Shown here: positions 19,918 through 30,521 of the stretch, piece by piece
How the letters are laid out: each line of letters opens with the position of its first letter
Position numbering within the stretch: the first letter of the stretch is position 1
Assembly: GCA_018398765.1 (NCBI GenBank)
Contig: JAHBMJ010000016.1
Location: 2,501 to 60,477, forward strand
DNA: 57,977 bases
Origin: Chromera velia
Taxonomy: Eukaryota; Sar; Chromeraceae
Reading direction: 5' to 3'
Notes under the pieces: generated by a model
Told to the model about the DNA's origin: nothing
The model's database searches: none
The model's input: the letters and a program-made list of their open reading frames with translations, nothing else
Translations under genes and position numbers: made by a program

Positions 19918-20337
19918 TTAGACTGCAGTGTGGCAGTCTTTACACAAAAGGCGCACCGGCCTATGTGCACCATTGGCCTCTGCAATGAATCCATCCATCC
20001 TCTCTTACCATACAGCCATGCTGAACTTCTTGAAGTCCAGCTTGCAGAGCTTCTAAGGATGGGCCGTATTGTTCACAGGCACTACATGGTCCATCTCCAA
20101 ATTGGACCGAAGAAAAGTGTGCCGCACTCTGTATGTGCCCTTCGCCTTTCTCCGTCGAACTGTATACTCCTCCCTTTCATACCCCTTCCCACACTCTGCA
20201 CAAGAAGGGGATGTGCCACCGAGGCTAAAGATAATATGCTCTTTAGCCTCTAGGTTCAACTCATTCTTTATTTTTTCTTCTCTCTCTTTTTTTGAGAGAG
20301 AAAACAAATCAGGAACTTCAAAGGGGCCAACGACCAT
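19918..20337 (-). pseudogene. HNH-nuclease-like reading frame, copy 2
   Basis: Minus-strand partner of transposase copy 2, with the same layout as copy 1: CAECGKGYE, LEMDHVVP, an in-frame TAG (20053-20055) at the identical codon, then RPVRLLCKDCH and a TAA at 19918. In addition the CAA codon of copy 1 in AVWQERM is TAA here. Amino-acid-level similarity between the copies is high before and after the TAG, but this copy carries two stops and is probably dead. Confidence 0.5.
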
Positions 20338-20693
20338 GTTTTCCTAAATTCAAGAAGATGAGACAACGAAATCAGCTGAATTTTTGCATAGAGTCAGGGT
20401 TTTATATGGGTCTTAGAGGAGGCGTCCAAATCGCGCTCCGAGAGCTTCCAAAATTACGTTTTTCAAGACATGTGTTCTTTCAGTCTGATGTATGTATGTA
20501 TGTACATGCATGCATGTATGCGCATACATGCATTGTACACGGTGACCAAGCTATGGCGGCACCCTATAGGTCTTAGTGTTGGAACACTTAGTATGGCGGC
20601 GCCCAAACCGATTATGCACCCCGGAGCAAGCTAGCACCCCTTCCATCACCCTAAACTGAAAGTGGCTAAAATCTTGAGTTGGGTCTTCACGCC

Positions 20694-21218
20694 AAAACGT
20701 GGCAAAACGTTGACAATTAAGCAACGTGTTGTGACAAGCAACGTGTTGCACCTGCATGCATGGCGTTTAATTGTGCAACACGAAGATCTCAAGTCATCTG
20801 TACGCAACATGCAACACGGTCTATACATGCATAGCGATCGACCTGAAGTGGTCCCAATGCGTACAGCTGTGAGTGCAGCAGACAAGGAAGTCCCAAGAAA
20901 GGCGTGTTGCAGTTCAGATGCGTGACTGGAGGGTAAGAATGACATCCATATGTTTTCATTGCCCAGCATCACGGCCGCATGCTGCACAAAGACGCGGTTC
21001 TTCGTGGAGCATTGCTACGTGGCGGTATTGCGCAGGCTCCCTTCCGGTCGCACTCGAGCAGGTTCCATCAGCACGACTGGTTTGCTCTGTGTCCATCAAG
21101 GAAGTTCCTCTGTAACGCCATCAAAATGAGCCATGCAGTTGTCACCAAAAGTCGAACAGCATGCCTCGAGCAGCACTGTTCGACGCAATTTTTCCGGTCT
21201 ATCTGCAGACCGTATCCG
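20694..21218. other. Region between transposon copy 2 and the PPPDE gene
   Basis: Similarity to transposon copy 1 stops at about 20693 (GGTCTTCACGCC). The following sequence has two GCAACGTGTTG direct repeats (20722 and 20738) and related CAACAC strings. The open frame leading into the peptidase extends up to 20979, so a longer N-terminus (Met at 21126) cannot be excluded. Confidence 0.5.
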
Positions 21219-21672
21219 ATGTCTGAGGGTTCTGTAGTAAAACTGAAGGTCTATGACCTGTCAGGTGGTCGAACATGGATGATGGGATTCTTCGACGACC
21301 GCATCCAGGGAATATGGCACACTGGGGTGGAGGTGTTCGGCAGGGAGTTCTTCTACAACAGCACCATATGTGTGTGCCCAAAGGGGGATGCTTGGCCAGG
21401 AGCAGACAAACTGTCGTCCGAGAAGGTGATTGGAACCACACAGAGGACTCACGTGCAATTCGAAAAATATCTCTGGAGAGTCAGGAACAAGTACACGTGA
21501 GTCATCTGCAAACATTGTTGCCCGTTTCTCTCTTTCTCCGCCTCTCTTCCTCTGCCTCTCTGTCTCTGCCTCTTCTGCCTCTCTATTCGTCCCTCGGCCC
21601 TTCTTTCCGTCTGTTGGTTTGCCTCTGTTGGTCTCTCCTCTGTGTGTGTATCTCTCTCTCTCTCTCTCTCCT

Positions 21673-21731
<59 letters not shown>

Positions 21732-24622
21732 ATGCGTTGGCCTGTCCACTCGTCTGTCCTGGATCGCATGGTGTGTCAGGCGTTCTCTGCTCTTCTGAAT
21801 GCAGCCCGAAGACCTACGACATCATCTCATGGAACTGCAACAACTTTTCTGACAGAGCTTTGCGCTTCCTCATTCAAGACGCTGGGGTCCCTCAAGAGAT
21901 TAGAAGAGTTCCCTTTCTGATTGCTGACACAACTGTCGGGAAGCATTTCCTTCCAAAGATAAAGGAGGACATGGAGACTGTACGAAAAGCTGCGATTGAA
22001 TCGGGGGACGAGGCTCTATTGAGGGGTGACCTCTACTTCTATGGAGGTGCGCAGTCGGTAGTAGGAGAGAGATCGGGGGCGGCCAAACACATCTCCGTGG
22101 AAATTGGGAAGGATCTTCCCCTCCCAAAGTTTCGTGTCGCAGAGACGGAGACGGAGGCGGTGACAGATCAGACTGGTGTCTCTGAGACAAAAGAAGAGGG
22201 AAGGAATGAAAAGAAGAAACCGGGCTTGCAGATAGGAAAAAAAATGATGAAACCCCTGCGTGCTCTAAAGCTGACGAAAGAAAGTCAACAGAAGCCAACA
22301 GAAGAAGAAAATCCAGACGCCCCCCCTGCAGCCCCCATCACTGCAAGTCAAGAAGAACCCCCAAAAGTTCCCCCCCCAACGGTCAAAAAGATTTCCTTCC
22401 TGGATGACCTCCCACCGACATTCCAACAGAAAGCCCCGACTGTTTCAGATACAGAGAAGGAGACCCAGGGGACTTCAGAGAAGGCCACTGAGGAGAAGAA
22501 GGCGGAGGACACAAAATCGAAGGAGGGAGAAAAAGAAGGACAAGAAGCCTCTCCCACGGCTTCCCGTTCTGACTTTCTTCGTCGTTTCTCTCTGGCCTCC
22601 CTGTCGGAGTCTCTCTCAGAGGAAGTGCTGCGCTCTGCAGGGATCCCTGCACCCTCCAAAGGCCCAAATTCAGGGAGTGAGGGTGAAGGAGTAAGTGCCC
22701 CCCTTGTGGGGGTGCCACAGGACGCACACGCCCAAGAGAGCAAGCAGAGGAGTGAAGCAGATTTATGTGCAAGCAGAAAAGAGGGACCACAGACGATCAC
22801 AACCACCGGAAACGACCCAACTGGAGATCCCACCAAGAATCAAAAACAGACACAGATGCTTCAACGTGTTGATGAAGACAAAGCAGATTCACGAGGACAA
22901 ACACAAAAGATTCCCGCTTCCCCACCATCCCCTGCCCAGGACCAAAAGAGCAGTGCTTTCCGTCCGTCTAGCAGCAAAGCGCTGACGCTCTCTTCTTCCT
23001 CCTCTGCCTCATTCCCTCCCCAAAGCTCCACACTCTCAGGAACAGTCGAGGTTCCCCTCCCCCCTCCTCCGATGAGACTCGACCGAAATTCTCCCATTGC
23101 TCCTCCGCCTTCTGCATCAGGAAGGCACCGACAGGTCAAGGAGAAAGCCCCCTCGTCCCTCTCCGCCTCCTCTGCGTCTTCGTCCTCTTTATCAGCAGCA
23201 CAAAAGGCAACCCGACCCCATGGCACAACAGCACTGTCACAGGCACATCAGAACGGAGATCAGGAAAGAGATCCCAAAAGGCCATCGAGACCCCAGGCTT
23301 CTTCTGTGTCTTCTGACAGTGCTGTCAGCATCTGCTCAGGCTCATCTCTGAACGAACTCGAAACATGGGCAAAGAAAGTTTCCCCCCCCCACCTTATGTC
23401 TCAACACGGACCACAGGCAGGAAAGGGAGACGCACATTTCTCCCATCCGCATCACAGCTCGCAAAAAAGCAGGCTGACAGAGAAAGAGACAGAGAAGGTA
23501 GCGCGCCCCCCGATGATTCAAGACTCAAAACGCGAAGAACCAGAAACAGTCGGACAAGAAAGCCGCAGGTTGACGGACATCCAAACAGAAGGCAGCGACT
23601 CCCTCGAGAGTTTGAATTCACAAGAAACCTATCGGAGAAAATCTGTGAACAAAATCAGATCCTCTTCTGAAAATTTCCAAGAGGACAAAGAATTTCAGCA
23701 AAGAAGGGAACCCAGCAACATCACTGAGGGGACTTCCGTTGCCCTTCCGACAGACGAAAGATTAGAAACACAAAAGCAAAGAAAAGGTCATGAACAAAAG
23801 ATCACAAAAACACCCCACCGAGATTCAATTTGGTCCCGAGAGGACCAGATTTACTCCCAGCGAAAAGAAGAAGAGGGAGAAGAAAACTGGGTGGCTGGAA
23901 GCATACAGCCGGGGGACGCGCTTCAAGACGCAGACACGAACAAAATAAAAAGAGAGTCACATCGTTTCTCCGGTACATCCCAGAAAACGTCTTCTCAGCC
24001 CTCCCAAGCCCCCCCTTCTGACACCGCACAGCCGTCTGCTTCACGGGAAGAATTCAAAGAGTCTCCAGACGGACAGAGAATCGGCAAAGCTTCCACGACG
24101 CATTCAAATGAAAGGGGTAACGCCAGAATGCCTCTGCGTAGAGACGAATGCAAAGAGGAGGGAAAATATTTCCTGGAAGAGGATGACGATCTGATGCCGT
24201 GGGGGTACGGCTTTTCTTCGTCTGACACAGAAGAAGGGGTGGAATACGGACAGGCTGATGATGCCTCTGAGGTATCAGACGGCAGCAACCCAAGTTGGAG
24301 AACGCCAGCGTTTACTCCGGGTAGACGGCCTTCTTTCCAAGTGGAGGCCGAAGTAGAGATCCGGAAGGCGCTTCGAGAGTTGCGGGGAAGGCTGGCATCT
24401 CTTCGGGCAGAGAGGTGGAAGCCTGGGGGAGTGGATGCGGAGATGCACAGGGGTACTGGGACTGTTTGGGGAGGCTGTCTGTGGGAAGAGCGAGTTGACG
24501 AAGATGAAGAGTCCGCAGGTGTACGAGAGAGGGCGGACAGCGTGTCTGGAAGGCAAGCTCGAGGCGAACATGAGAGAAGTGATAGTGAATACTTTGTCCG
24601 CAGATTCAATGCAATCAACTAA
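21219..24622 (+). CDS. PPPDE (DeSI-type) thiol peptidase with disordered tail
   Basis: Join(21219..21496, 21805..24622), GT-AG, in phase, 1031 aa. Residues ~5-150 form a PPPDE domain: VKLKVYDLSGG, then GIWHTGVEVFGREFFY with the catalytic His34, and YDIISWNCNNFSD with the catalytic Cys104, followed by the characteristic GVPQEIRRVP. The family removes SUMO or ubiquitin from proteins. After it comes ~880 residues rich in Ser, Pro, Glu and Lys with no recognisable fold (for example serine runs and PPxx clusters), far longer than the ~170-aa DeSI proteins. A short acidic segment (EEDDDLMPWGYGFSSS) and a heptad-like Arg/Glu/Leu helix near the C-terminus stand out. Start chosen at the Met next to the domain; earlier in-frame Mets exist. 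The intron holds CT and GT microsatellites. Confidence 0.85.
21645..21731 (+). repeat. CT then GT microsatellite in the PPPDE intron
   Basis: (CT)n followed by about 20 GT units inside the single intron of the peptidase gene. Confidence 0.9.
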
Positions 24623-24778
24623 AATTCTCCAATGATGTAAACTTAAATGTATGAAGGAATTTCTTTTTTTCTTTCTTAATTTATATATGTACATGTATAC
24701 ATGTATATATACTGTTTTTTCCTTCTTTTTTCTTTCTTAAAGTTTCCTTCCTTCTTTCTTTCTTTCTTTTTTTTTTTT

Positions 24779-24810
<32 letters not shown>

Positions 24811-25650
24811 TTTTTCTTCATTTTTTTCTTCATTTCTTTCTTTCTTTTTTTCTTCATTTCTTTCTTTCTTTTTTTCTTTTCTATTTTTGTTTCTCATTTT
24901 TTAAAAAATTTTTGTCTGTCAATTTTTTCTTTTAGTTTTTCTTTTTAAGTTCTTTTCTCGTTTTTTTTTTTCTTGTTTTTTTTTTTATTATTATTTGTTT
25001 CTTTTTTTTTTGGATTGGTTTACTTCTAAAGTTCTTGAATAGATTATCGGCTCAAAGCTAAACAAAACCATTATTTTTTTTGTCGACTTCACCACCAACT
25101 TTGTAGTTAAAAATATGTTACTAAGATAGACGGTCTCAACCATCTTTGTCCAGTTTGTTTTGTTTTGTTAAAGTATCTAGGATTTTTGAATGGTGTATAT
25201 TCCTTCATTTTTATGTTTTTTAGTACCATCTGAGTCCATGCACATGAAGTCTTTTTTTTTTTGAAATTAAACCAGTCTTCATCAGTGACATGTCAGACAT
25301 GATCAGTCTTTAAAAAAGTAATAAAGTTTATGTATAGTATATATCATTGTATATTTTATAGTATGTAACTGTATGTTTATTTTTTTATAGTTAAAAACAT
25401 ATGTAGAAACTCCAGTGACATATGTAGTCAGGACTCTTGTATATACGGTTCACCATATATGGTCCAGCACAAATAAATTATAAACTAGCTAGCTGCGGCC
25501 TAATGTGCAGCTCCCTTATCAATTAAATTAAAAAAAATAAAAGAATGAAATTAAATTTATTCACGGTATTACGGTATAATATTTTCTAGAATATTGTTGA
25601 ACAATTATATATACATAGAAGTATGGATCTGAACCTAGATCTGAAATCTC
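24623..25650. other. T-rich intergenic DNA
   Basis: 3' flank of the peptidase gene. 24720-24900 is an almost pure CTTT/T tract on the + strand, followed to about 25020 by further T-rich sequence, then AT-rich unique DNA to 25650. No coding signal on either strand; frames here are Phe/Ser or Lys/Glu repeats. Confidence 0.75.
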
Positions 25651-25652
25651 TA

Positions 25653-25871
25653 GGCGTATCATAAAGAAAAAAAAAAATAATTAAAGCCAATTTTGGCTTA
25701 CTTTTTTTTTGCCGATCATGTTAGGTGACAAACAACTATTGTTCAAGTGTTGCGTAACTTTTGTTTTGATGTTGCACAACTGTTATTTAGGTGTTACAAG
25801 AAAAAAAAAAAGAAAAAAATAATTAAAGCCAATTCTGGTTTATCTTATTTTATTTTTTGCTGTGATACGCC
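25653..25871. repeat. Small inverted-repeat element, MITE-like
   Basis: GGCGTATCA at 25653-25661 and its exact complement TGATACGCC at 25863-25871 bound 219 bp. Inside, an A-rich run followed by AATTAAAGCCAATT occurs twice (near 25677 and 25820). This could be a tiny nonautonomous element or chance; 9-bp ends are weak evidence. Confidence 0.35.
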
Positions 25872-26467
25872 TGGTGAATTCTAGAATGCACATACATACA
25901 GTCTGACTGTAAGTTTAACTCTGATAAATCGATCCATATTCTATTAGTAATCCAGGCTTCCACAGCATCATGGAGGTTAAAAGACAAAAAAGGTCAAAAC
26001 GAAATTCGGCTTCAACTACATCATAGGACGATTGCGCCATGCATGAGTGAAGATGTTCTTCCAACCTGTCTGTCTTAAAACTCCTGACAAGCCCATTGAG
26101 ATTGGCAGCATCACGATAATGCGTATTTAGAGCCAAGCTCTAGACCAAGCTCCATGGAAATTCATTCTGCCGAGCAAAATTGTTTGGTTAAACTTTCTCA
26201 TGCGGTCACGCATGCGGTCCATATATATCTCCATACTGCCGCTCGCAACTTTGCGCGAACACAGGCAAAGCGGTCTCTCGATCTCACATGATCTGACATT
26301 GTGCCTCCTGGACTGCTTTGCATGGGCATCTCTGCTCTCCTTTGGCCTTTTCTTTTCTCATCCTCCCGGGCCCAGGATCCCTCTTCCCCTTTTTCCTTTC
26401 CTTCGTTCCCTGAGGTTCCCCCTTTCTTCCTCTTCCTCTCTCTCTCTCTCACACACACACACACCCC

Positions 26468-26514
<47 letters not shown>

Positions 26515-26830
26515 GGAGTCTTCTTTCTTTCTCATCGAGGAAAGCCTTCGGGTATCACTTCCCTTCACTTTTTGTGCCAATTTTGAATGCCCCAAATATG
26601 CCGTAGCAGAATTTGAGCACCGAGGCTCAGTCTCACGAAGACGAAGTCAGACATTTTCGATGGCAAGTGAAAAAAAGAACAGCCTGTGATATAGACGATC
26701 CTTTCAGCCTGCACAGAGACGCCGGCAACTGCTCTGTGTTTCTTCCGGTCCTTAGCTTGAAACTGTCACTCCATGTCGAGAAGCGTTAGATCGAACAATT
26801 GTGCGCGTGTTTTCTTTCGAATGGCAACAC
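25872..26830. other. Intergenic region with CA microsatellite
   Basis: No supportable gene. 26448-26512 is a (CA)n tract preceded by a CT-rich stretch, giving artefactual Cys-Val and Thr-His frames. The remainder is unique sequence. Confidence 0.65.
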
Positions 26831-26833
26831 GAT

Positions 26834-27182
26834 CTACACGGCACACACTGCACTACAAAGTGTGGTACAGACCCCTGCACAGTTAGCCGTGGCGCATGCG
26901 AGAAAAGCAGGGGGATTCCACCAAAGCAACAGACATCCGCACACCACGACAGCACCTCCGCAGCATGCAACAAAGCAGGCGGCACAGTGCTGCCATTTCT
27001 TCGCCTCGGCAGATGGAATCCCCGTGAGCACCATCTGTCCAGCTGCAAGAGCCGCAGAAGTGATCAGGGGGACTTCCCGCCCGCTGCCATCAACGGCACG
27101 GCAAGCAGCGATGCCGTAGCTTTGGAAGGGAAAACTGACGACACCCTGTAGGAAAGCATGGGAGCAGTCGCCGGCGATCCCT
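26834..27182 (-). pseudogene. Cys-rich protein fragment, paralogue of the upstream gene
   Basis: Minus-strand open frame running from just after a TGA near 27220 to a stop at 26834. Its C-terminal half has a dense Cys pattern: CAACFVACCGG, then CGC, and later ACATANCAGVCTTLC. The CxxCFVAxC core is shared with the gene at 27266-27640 on the same strand, suggesting tandem duplication. No start or signal peptide is found in this frame; the first Met is at 27034. Either it is the 3' exon of a spliced gene (an acceptor-like CCTACAG lies at about 27151) or a decayed copy. Function unknown. Confidence 0.4.
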
Positions 27183-27265
27183 TCGGAAAGCGGTACAGAG
27201 CAATTTCAGGGATAAAGGGACTCTGGCGAGCGGGCCGAAGAGCGAGGAACTCTTTCCACGTAAGA

Positions 27266-27640
27266 TCAAGCGAGTGACTTGCGGAGCTCAGCGTACACCC
27301 TAAATGCTTCCTGCTCCCCCTCATCAAGATTCACGACTTCGACGGGTCTTTCATCAGGGAACAGTTCGCTTACAGTTTCGCACGTCTCCAAGGATGCCGG
27401 AAGTGCGTGCGCAGAAATTGAAAATCCACAGGGGACAACACAGGCGGCGAAAGCCACGGGGCCACAGACAACTCCAGCCAGTGCAGTACTTGTGGCAGCG
27501 AGGATCAGTCCACTGCCGCAAGTAGCAACGAAACAACCGGCACATGTCGCCATTCTACCGAAACTCACACGCATTGCCAAGGCCTGCACTGCAACGACAC
27601 ACAGGAGCAAGACAACAGTAGATGTGCGGACCGGCAACAT
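27266..27640 (-). CDS. Small secreted Cys-rich hydrophobic protein (unknown)
   Basis: 124 aa from the Met at 27640. Residues 1-22 form a clear signal peptide (basic start, VVLLLCVVAVQALA). The mature part has CAGCFVATCG followed by an Ala/Val/Gly-rich, almost hydrophobic-helix segment with three more Cys (VVCGPVAFAACVVPCG), then an acidic C-terminal third. Upstream on the minus strand, 40-60 bp from the start, is a TATATATTC-type AT run. The same frame is open further upstream (to 27949), but that part lacks protein character. The spacing and hydrophobic Cys-rich centre recall small antimicrobial-type peptides, but I recognise no family. Confidence 0.6.
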   Translation of the reverse strand: MLPVRTSTVVLLLCVVAVQALAMRVSFGRMATCAGCFVATCGSGLILAATSTALAGVVCGPVAFAACVVPCGFSISAHALPASLETCETVSELFPDERPVEVVNLDEGEQEAFRVYAELRKSLA

Positions 27641-28440
27641 GGCTTCCCTTGGTACCTTGAGACCGTGAGCGATGTACGAATATATATTTAATATGTACGA
27701 ATGGATGAGACGAGTGGATTGGATTGTCCGCAGAGTAAAGGGTGAACGCGAATCCGAGACTTGCTTTGGAAAAAGAAGGGTGCACGGTCCGTCCGAACGA
27801 TCTGGAGTGTCTTCAGATTCTGTTGTGGGATCCATGACACAGTACCTCATATATAGAAGCCTCACGGAACCAAGTCGAAGGCAACTTTCTGTCTGGCAAT
27901 TTCGTACGTAGCTGCAAAAGACGACATTCGTTGAATTGACACGTCGCACTACACGTCGAAATTTGCAAGCTCCGAGTTATCGATCTCGTCTTGCGCGAAT
28001 CTGGCTGAATTAGAGCCTTGCCTCTTTTTTTTAGTGCGCAAAGCGCGCGCTTTTTGTCTAAATAATTAAGCTTAATTCCATGCTTTTTTTGGCCGGCCGG
28101 CCGGCCGGCCGGCCCCCCCCCGCGCGCGCGCAGTCCGCTGAGGGGATGAGTCATGAGCTATATAGTCCGCTCGGCGAGCATTTTTTTTGGCACTAAAAAA
28201 AAAGCAAAAGCTGCATGAATGATGCATGAATGATTCCACTCGGTGTCAGAGTCAGACTTCGGCTGCTCATCTCTACATCGCGTCCTGTATGGCAGTTACT
28301 TGATTGTTCAGCCTCTGATGTCTTGAACTCATTGTGAACTGTCAGCATTTTGAATCCGGACGCGTCACACAGAACTGCAAGAAACCTAGTCTGACACACT
28401 CCCGTCTCTCTGCAACGGCTATATATCGAATCCGAGAACC
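27641..28440. other. Shared upstream region with GC palindromic run
   Basis: Lies between two divergent secreted-protein genes, so it should contain both promoters. At 28091-28131 there is a perfect run of GGCC units followed by C and GC runs, a strongly self-complementary block. TATATAT at 28420-28426, about 20 bp before the 28441 start, is a plausible TATA box or initiator context. Confidence 0.55.
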
Positions 28441-28962
28441 ATGCACAAGTTCCTCTGCCTTGCTCTCCTTGGACTCGTACTGGGTTTCGCTGCAGCTCAG
28501 TCTCAGCCTTCTGCCGTAGCCAGAGAAGTCTCTGAGACCTCTCCCCCTTCTGGATCGTTCGTCCCGCCTCGCCGTCTCCAGCAATGCTGCACAGAATGCC
28601 AAGGCTTCCCCGTGTTCCACTCCTGCTGGCGCAGTTGCTCGAACGCCAGCCCGCACCCCTGCATCGGGTCTGATCAGTGCGAGGAGGCAACGCAGCGCGT
28701 AGCGGGACTCGCAGAGCGGCTCGCGTGCATAGAAGCCTCATCCCCTTCCAGTTGCCCTTCAGGCCAAAATCTCGTCTGCGAGACTATGACGCAGAGTCCC
28801 CCGGTAGACATCCGAACCTGCCAGAGATACTGCGAGACGACCCTGGGATCTGCGCACGTGGCCTGCAGCACCGCGACGGGGCCGGTTCCCGCCTCTCTCA
28901 GCTCTTATACGGGCCTCTGCTCTGGACAGATGTATACGGCAACCAGATGCCGTTGTCACTGA
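28441..28962 (+). CDS. Secreted protein with 16 cysteines (unknown)
   Basis: 173 aa, intronless. Residues 1-20 are a signal peptide ending AAA-QS. The mature chain contains 16 Cys, an even number suited to eight disulfides, beginning with a CCTEC cluster, then pairs spaced by 3 (SCWRSC, CQRYC) and a terminal CRCH. A Ser/Pro-rich linker separates the signal from the Cys region. No active-site motif is visible and I recognise no family; a structural or extracellular defence role is only a guess. A (GT)n tract follows the stop at 29031. Confidence 0.8.
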   Translation: MHKFLCLALLGLVLGFAAAQSQPSAVAREVSETSPPSGSFVPPRRLQQCCTECQGFPVFHSCWRSCSNASPHPCIGSDQCEEATQRVAGLAERLACIEASSPSSCPSGQNLVCETMTQSPPVDIRTCQRYCETTLGSAHVACSTATGPVPASLSSYTGLCSGQMYTATRCRCH

Positions 28963-29988
28963 AGATGCGCAGACTGAGTCTGACCTTTCATCAAGCACTT
29001 GCCCGACGTTTTTGCTCTGCGTGTGCATGGGTGTGTGTGTGTGTGCGTACTCTTGTGTCTGTGTCTAAATTCGTCAGTCGAAACGCTGATCCTCTGACGT
29101 CCCGCGGTGTGATATGTAATGGCAACTGAATCTGTCCGGTGCATGGTCCATGGGGTAAACGTGCGCATGGGAGTCTATGAGATGTATTGGTGGATGGCGA
29201 AGTGGATGGTCGATGCATGTCCGTGATGGATTTCCCGAACTTTGATCAGGCGAACAATGTAACGTCACGAAGAGGGGGGAAGGGAAGACCGTTGTGCATA
29301 CGTACGCACCCGTCATTTCCCTCGACGGTTTTCTCTCTCGCCTCGTTTCTACTCCTTTCGCCAGAAATTCAAGTTCGCCTTGTGCATTTGTGTTTAAGTC
29401 ACTGGCATGTGGATTTACGTTTCTGTGCCGCAGACTGAGCGTGAACTACCGTTTGATTTCACATGCAAGTTGTTGCATGCAAGTTTTTAAAGCCAAACTT
29501 CCTTTTTTTGAAGCTTTTCTGGCTATAGTTTTCTGTTTTTTTCTCAGCCTGCCAGTGAACATTACTATACTTGAGGAACAGAATTACTGGATTACTTAAT
29601 TCAATAAATTTATGAATCATGAATGAATGGAATATGAATGGAATTCAATGAAAAAAAAAAAAATTAATAAATAAATCTATGAATGTCAGCTTATATATAT
29701 ATTAATATAATCTTAAACACCATTCAAAGAACTTAAAATTGTTAGGTAAATTACTAAGCAAATTAGGCATAACAGCTAGAGAGTGTAAGATGTATGAGCA
29801 TAGCAAACAATATATTTGATACAGACAAAACGCAAATCTATACTACTAGCCTGAGTACTAGCATTATCTATACGTGCCCTGCTATAAATAAGGACACTAA
29901 ATAACCAAAATCTAAACTGAAAAGTCTTAAATTGGATTTTTTTAATACATACATATATATATATATATATACCGTGAAGCAACAGCTA
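28963..29988. other. Intergenic DNA before the retrotransposon
   Basis: Unique sequence turning AT-rich after 29570, with an A run at 29651-29663 and a TA microsatellite at 29953-29971. I see no gene. Confidence 0.65.
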
Positions 29989-29993
29989 GTGAG
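29989..29993. repeat. Target-site duplication GTGAG (left)
   Basis: GTGAG directly before the left LTR; an identical GTGAG follows the right LTR at 35726-35730. A 5-bp duplication is normal for Ty3/gypsy integrases. Confidence 0.8.
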
Positions 29994-30312
29994 CGTCAGA
30001 TTTCCTCCTAGACTAAGAACGTAGTCTAGTTGGAGACTTATCATACCTTACCTCCTTAAGTCTGTCAGTCAGAGTTCACTTCCAAGGCCTCCATTTAAGC
30101 AATACAGGTGGACGAAGACTGTACGGCATGCTTCTATTTATTTCTGTATTGCAAGTCTATTATTTCTTTCTCTGTATTGTCGGTCTGTCACTTAATTCTC
30201 TTAGTGCAGTTAATTAATGCCGGCCGGGCTTAGTATTATGAAATTAGTTTCCAGTCCCAGTTCTAGCGAGTTTGACGGATGATCAAGTCGCCGTACAAGC
30301 CACAACGTAACG
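29994..30312 (-). repeat. LTR (3' LTR of a minus-strand element)
   Basis: 319 bp nearly identical to 35406-35725, differing at roughly a dozen positions by eye. Ends are CGTCAG...TAACG rather than the usual TG...CA. Just inside, at 30319-30332, a C-rich run reads on the element strand as a polypurine tract of G and A, marking the 3' end. Confidence 0.9.
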
Positions 30313-30521
30313 TACGTGCCCTCTCCCCCCCCATGGCCTGTGCGCCTCACTCAGGCCGAAGCATGGAAATTGATAATCGCTTGTTTTATATTCTTCAATG
30401 ACGACAGGGGCTCCCATGATGCATCTTCCAATGGATATCCCCTCCAGAGAACCTTGTACTGCTTAGCCTTGCCCCTCCCTCAGACTGCAAGGATTTTCTC
30501 GACTTCATATTCCTCCTTGGC

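Noticed and set aside
26200-26606. Plus-strand frames through the CA tract
   Set aside because: Depend on CT and CA repeats; no start context or domain.
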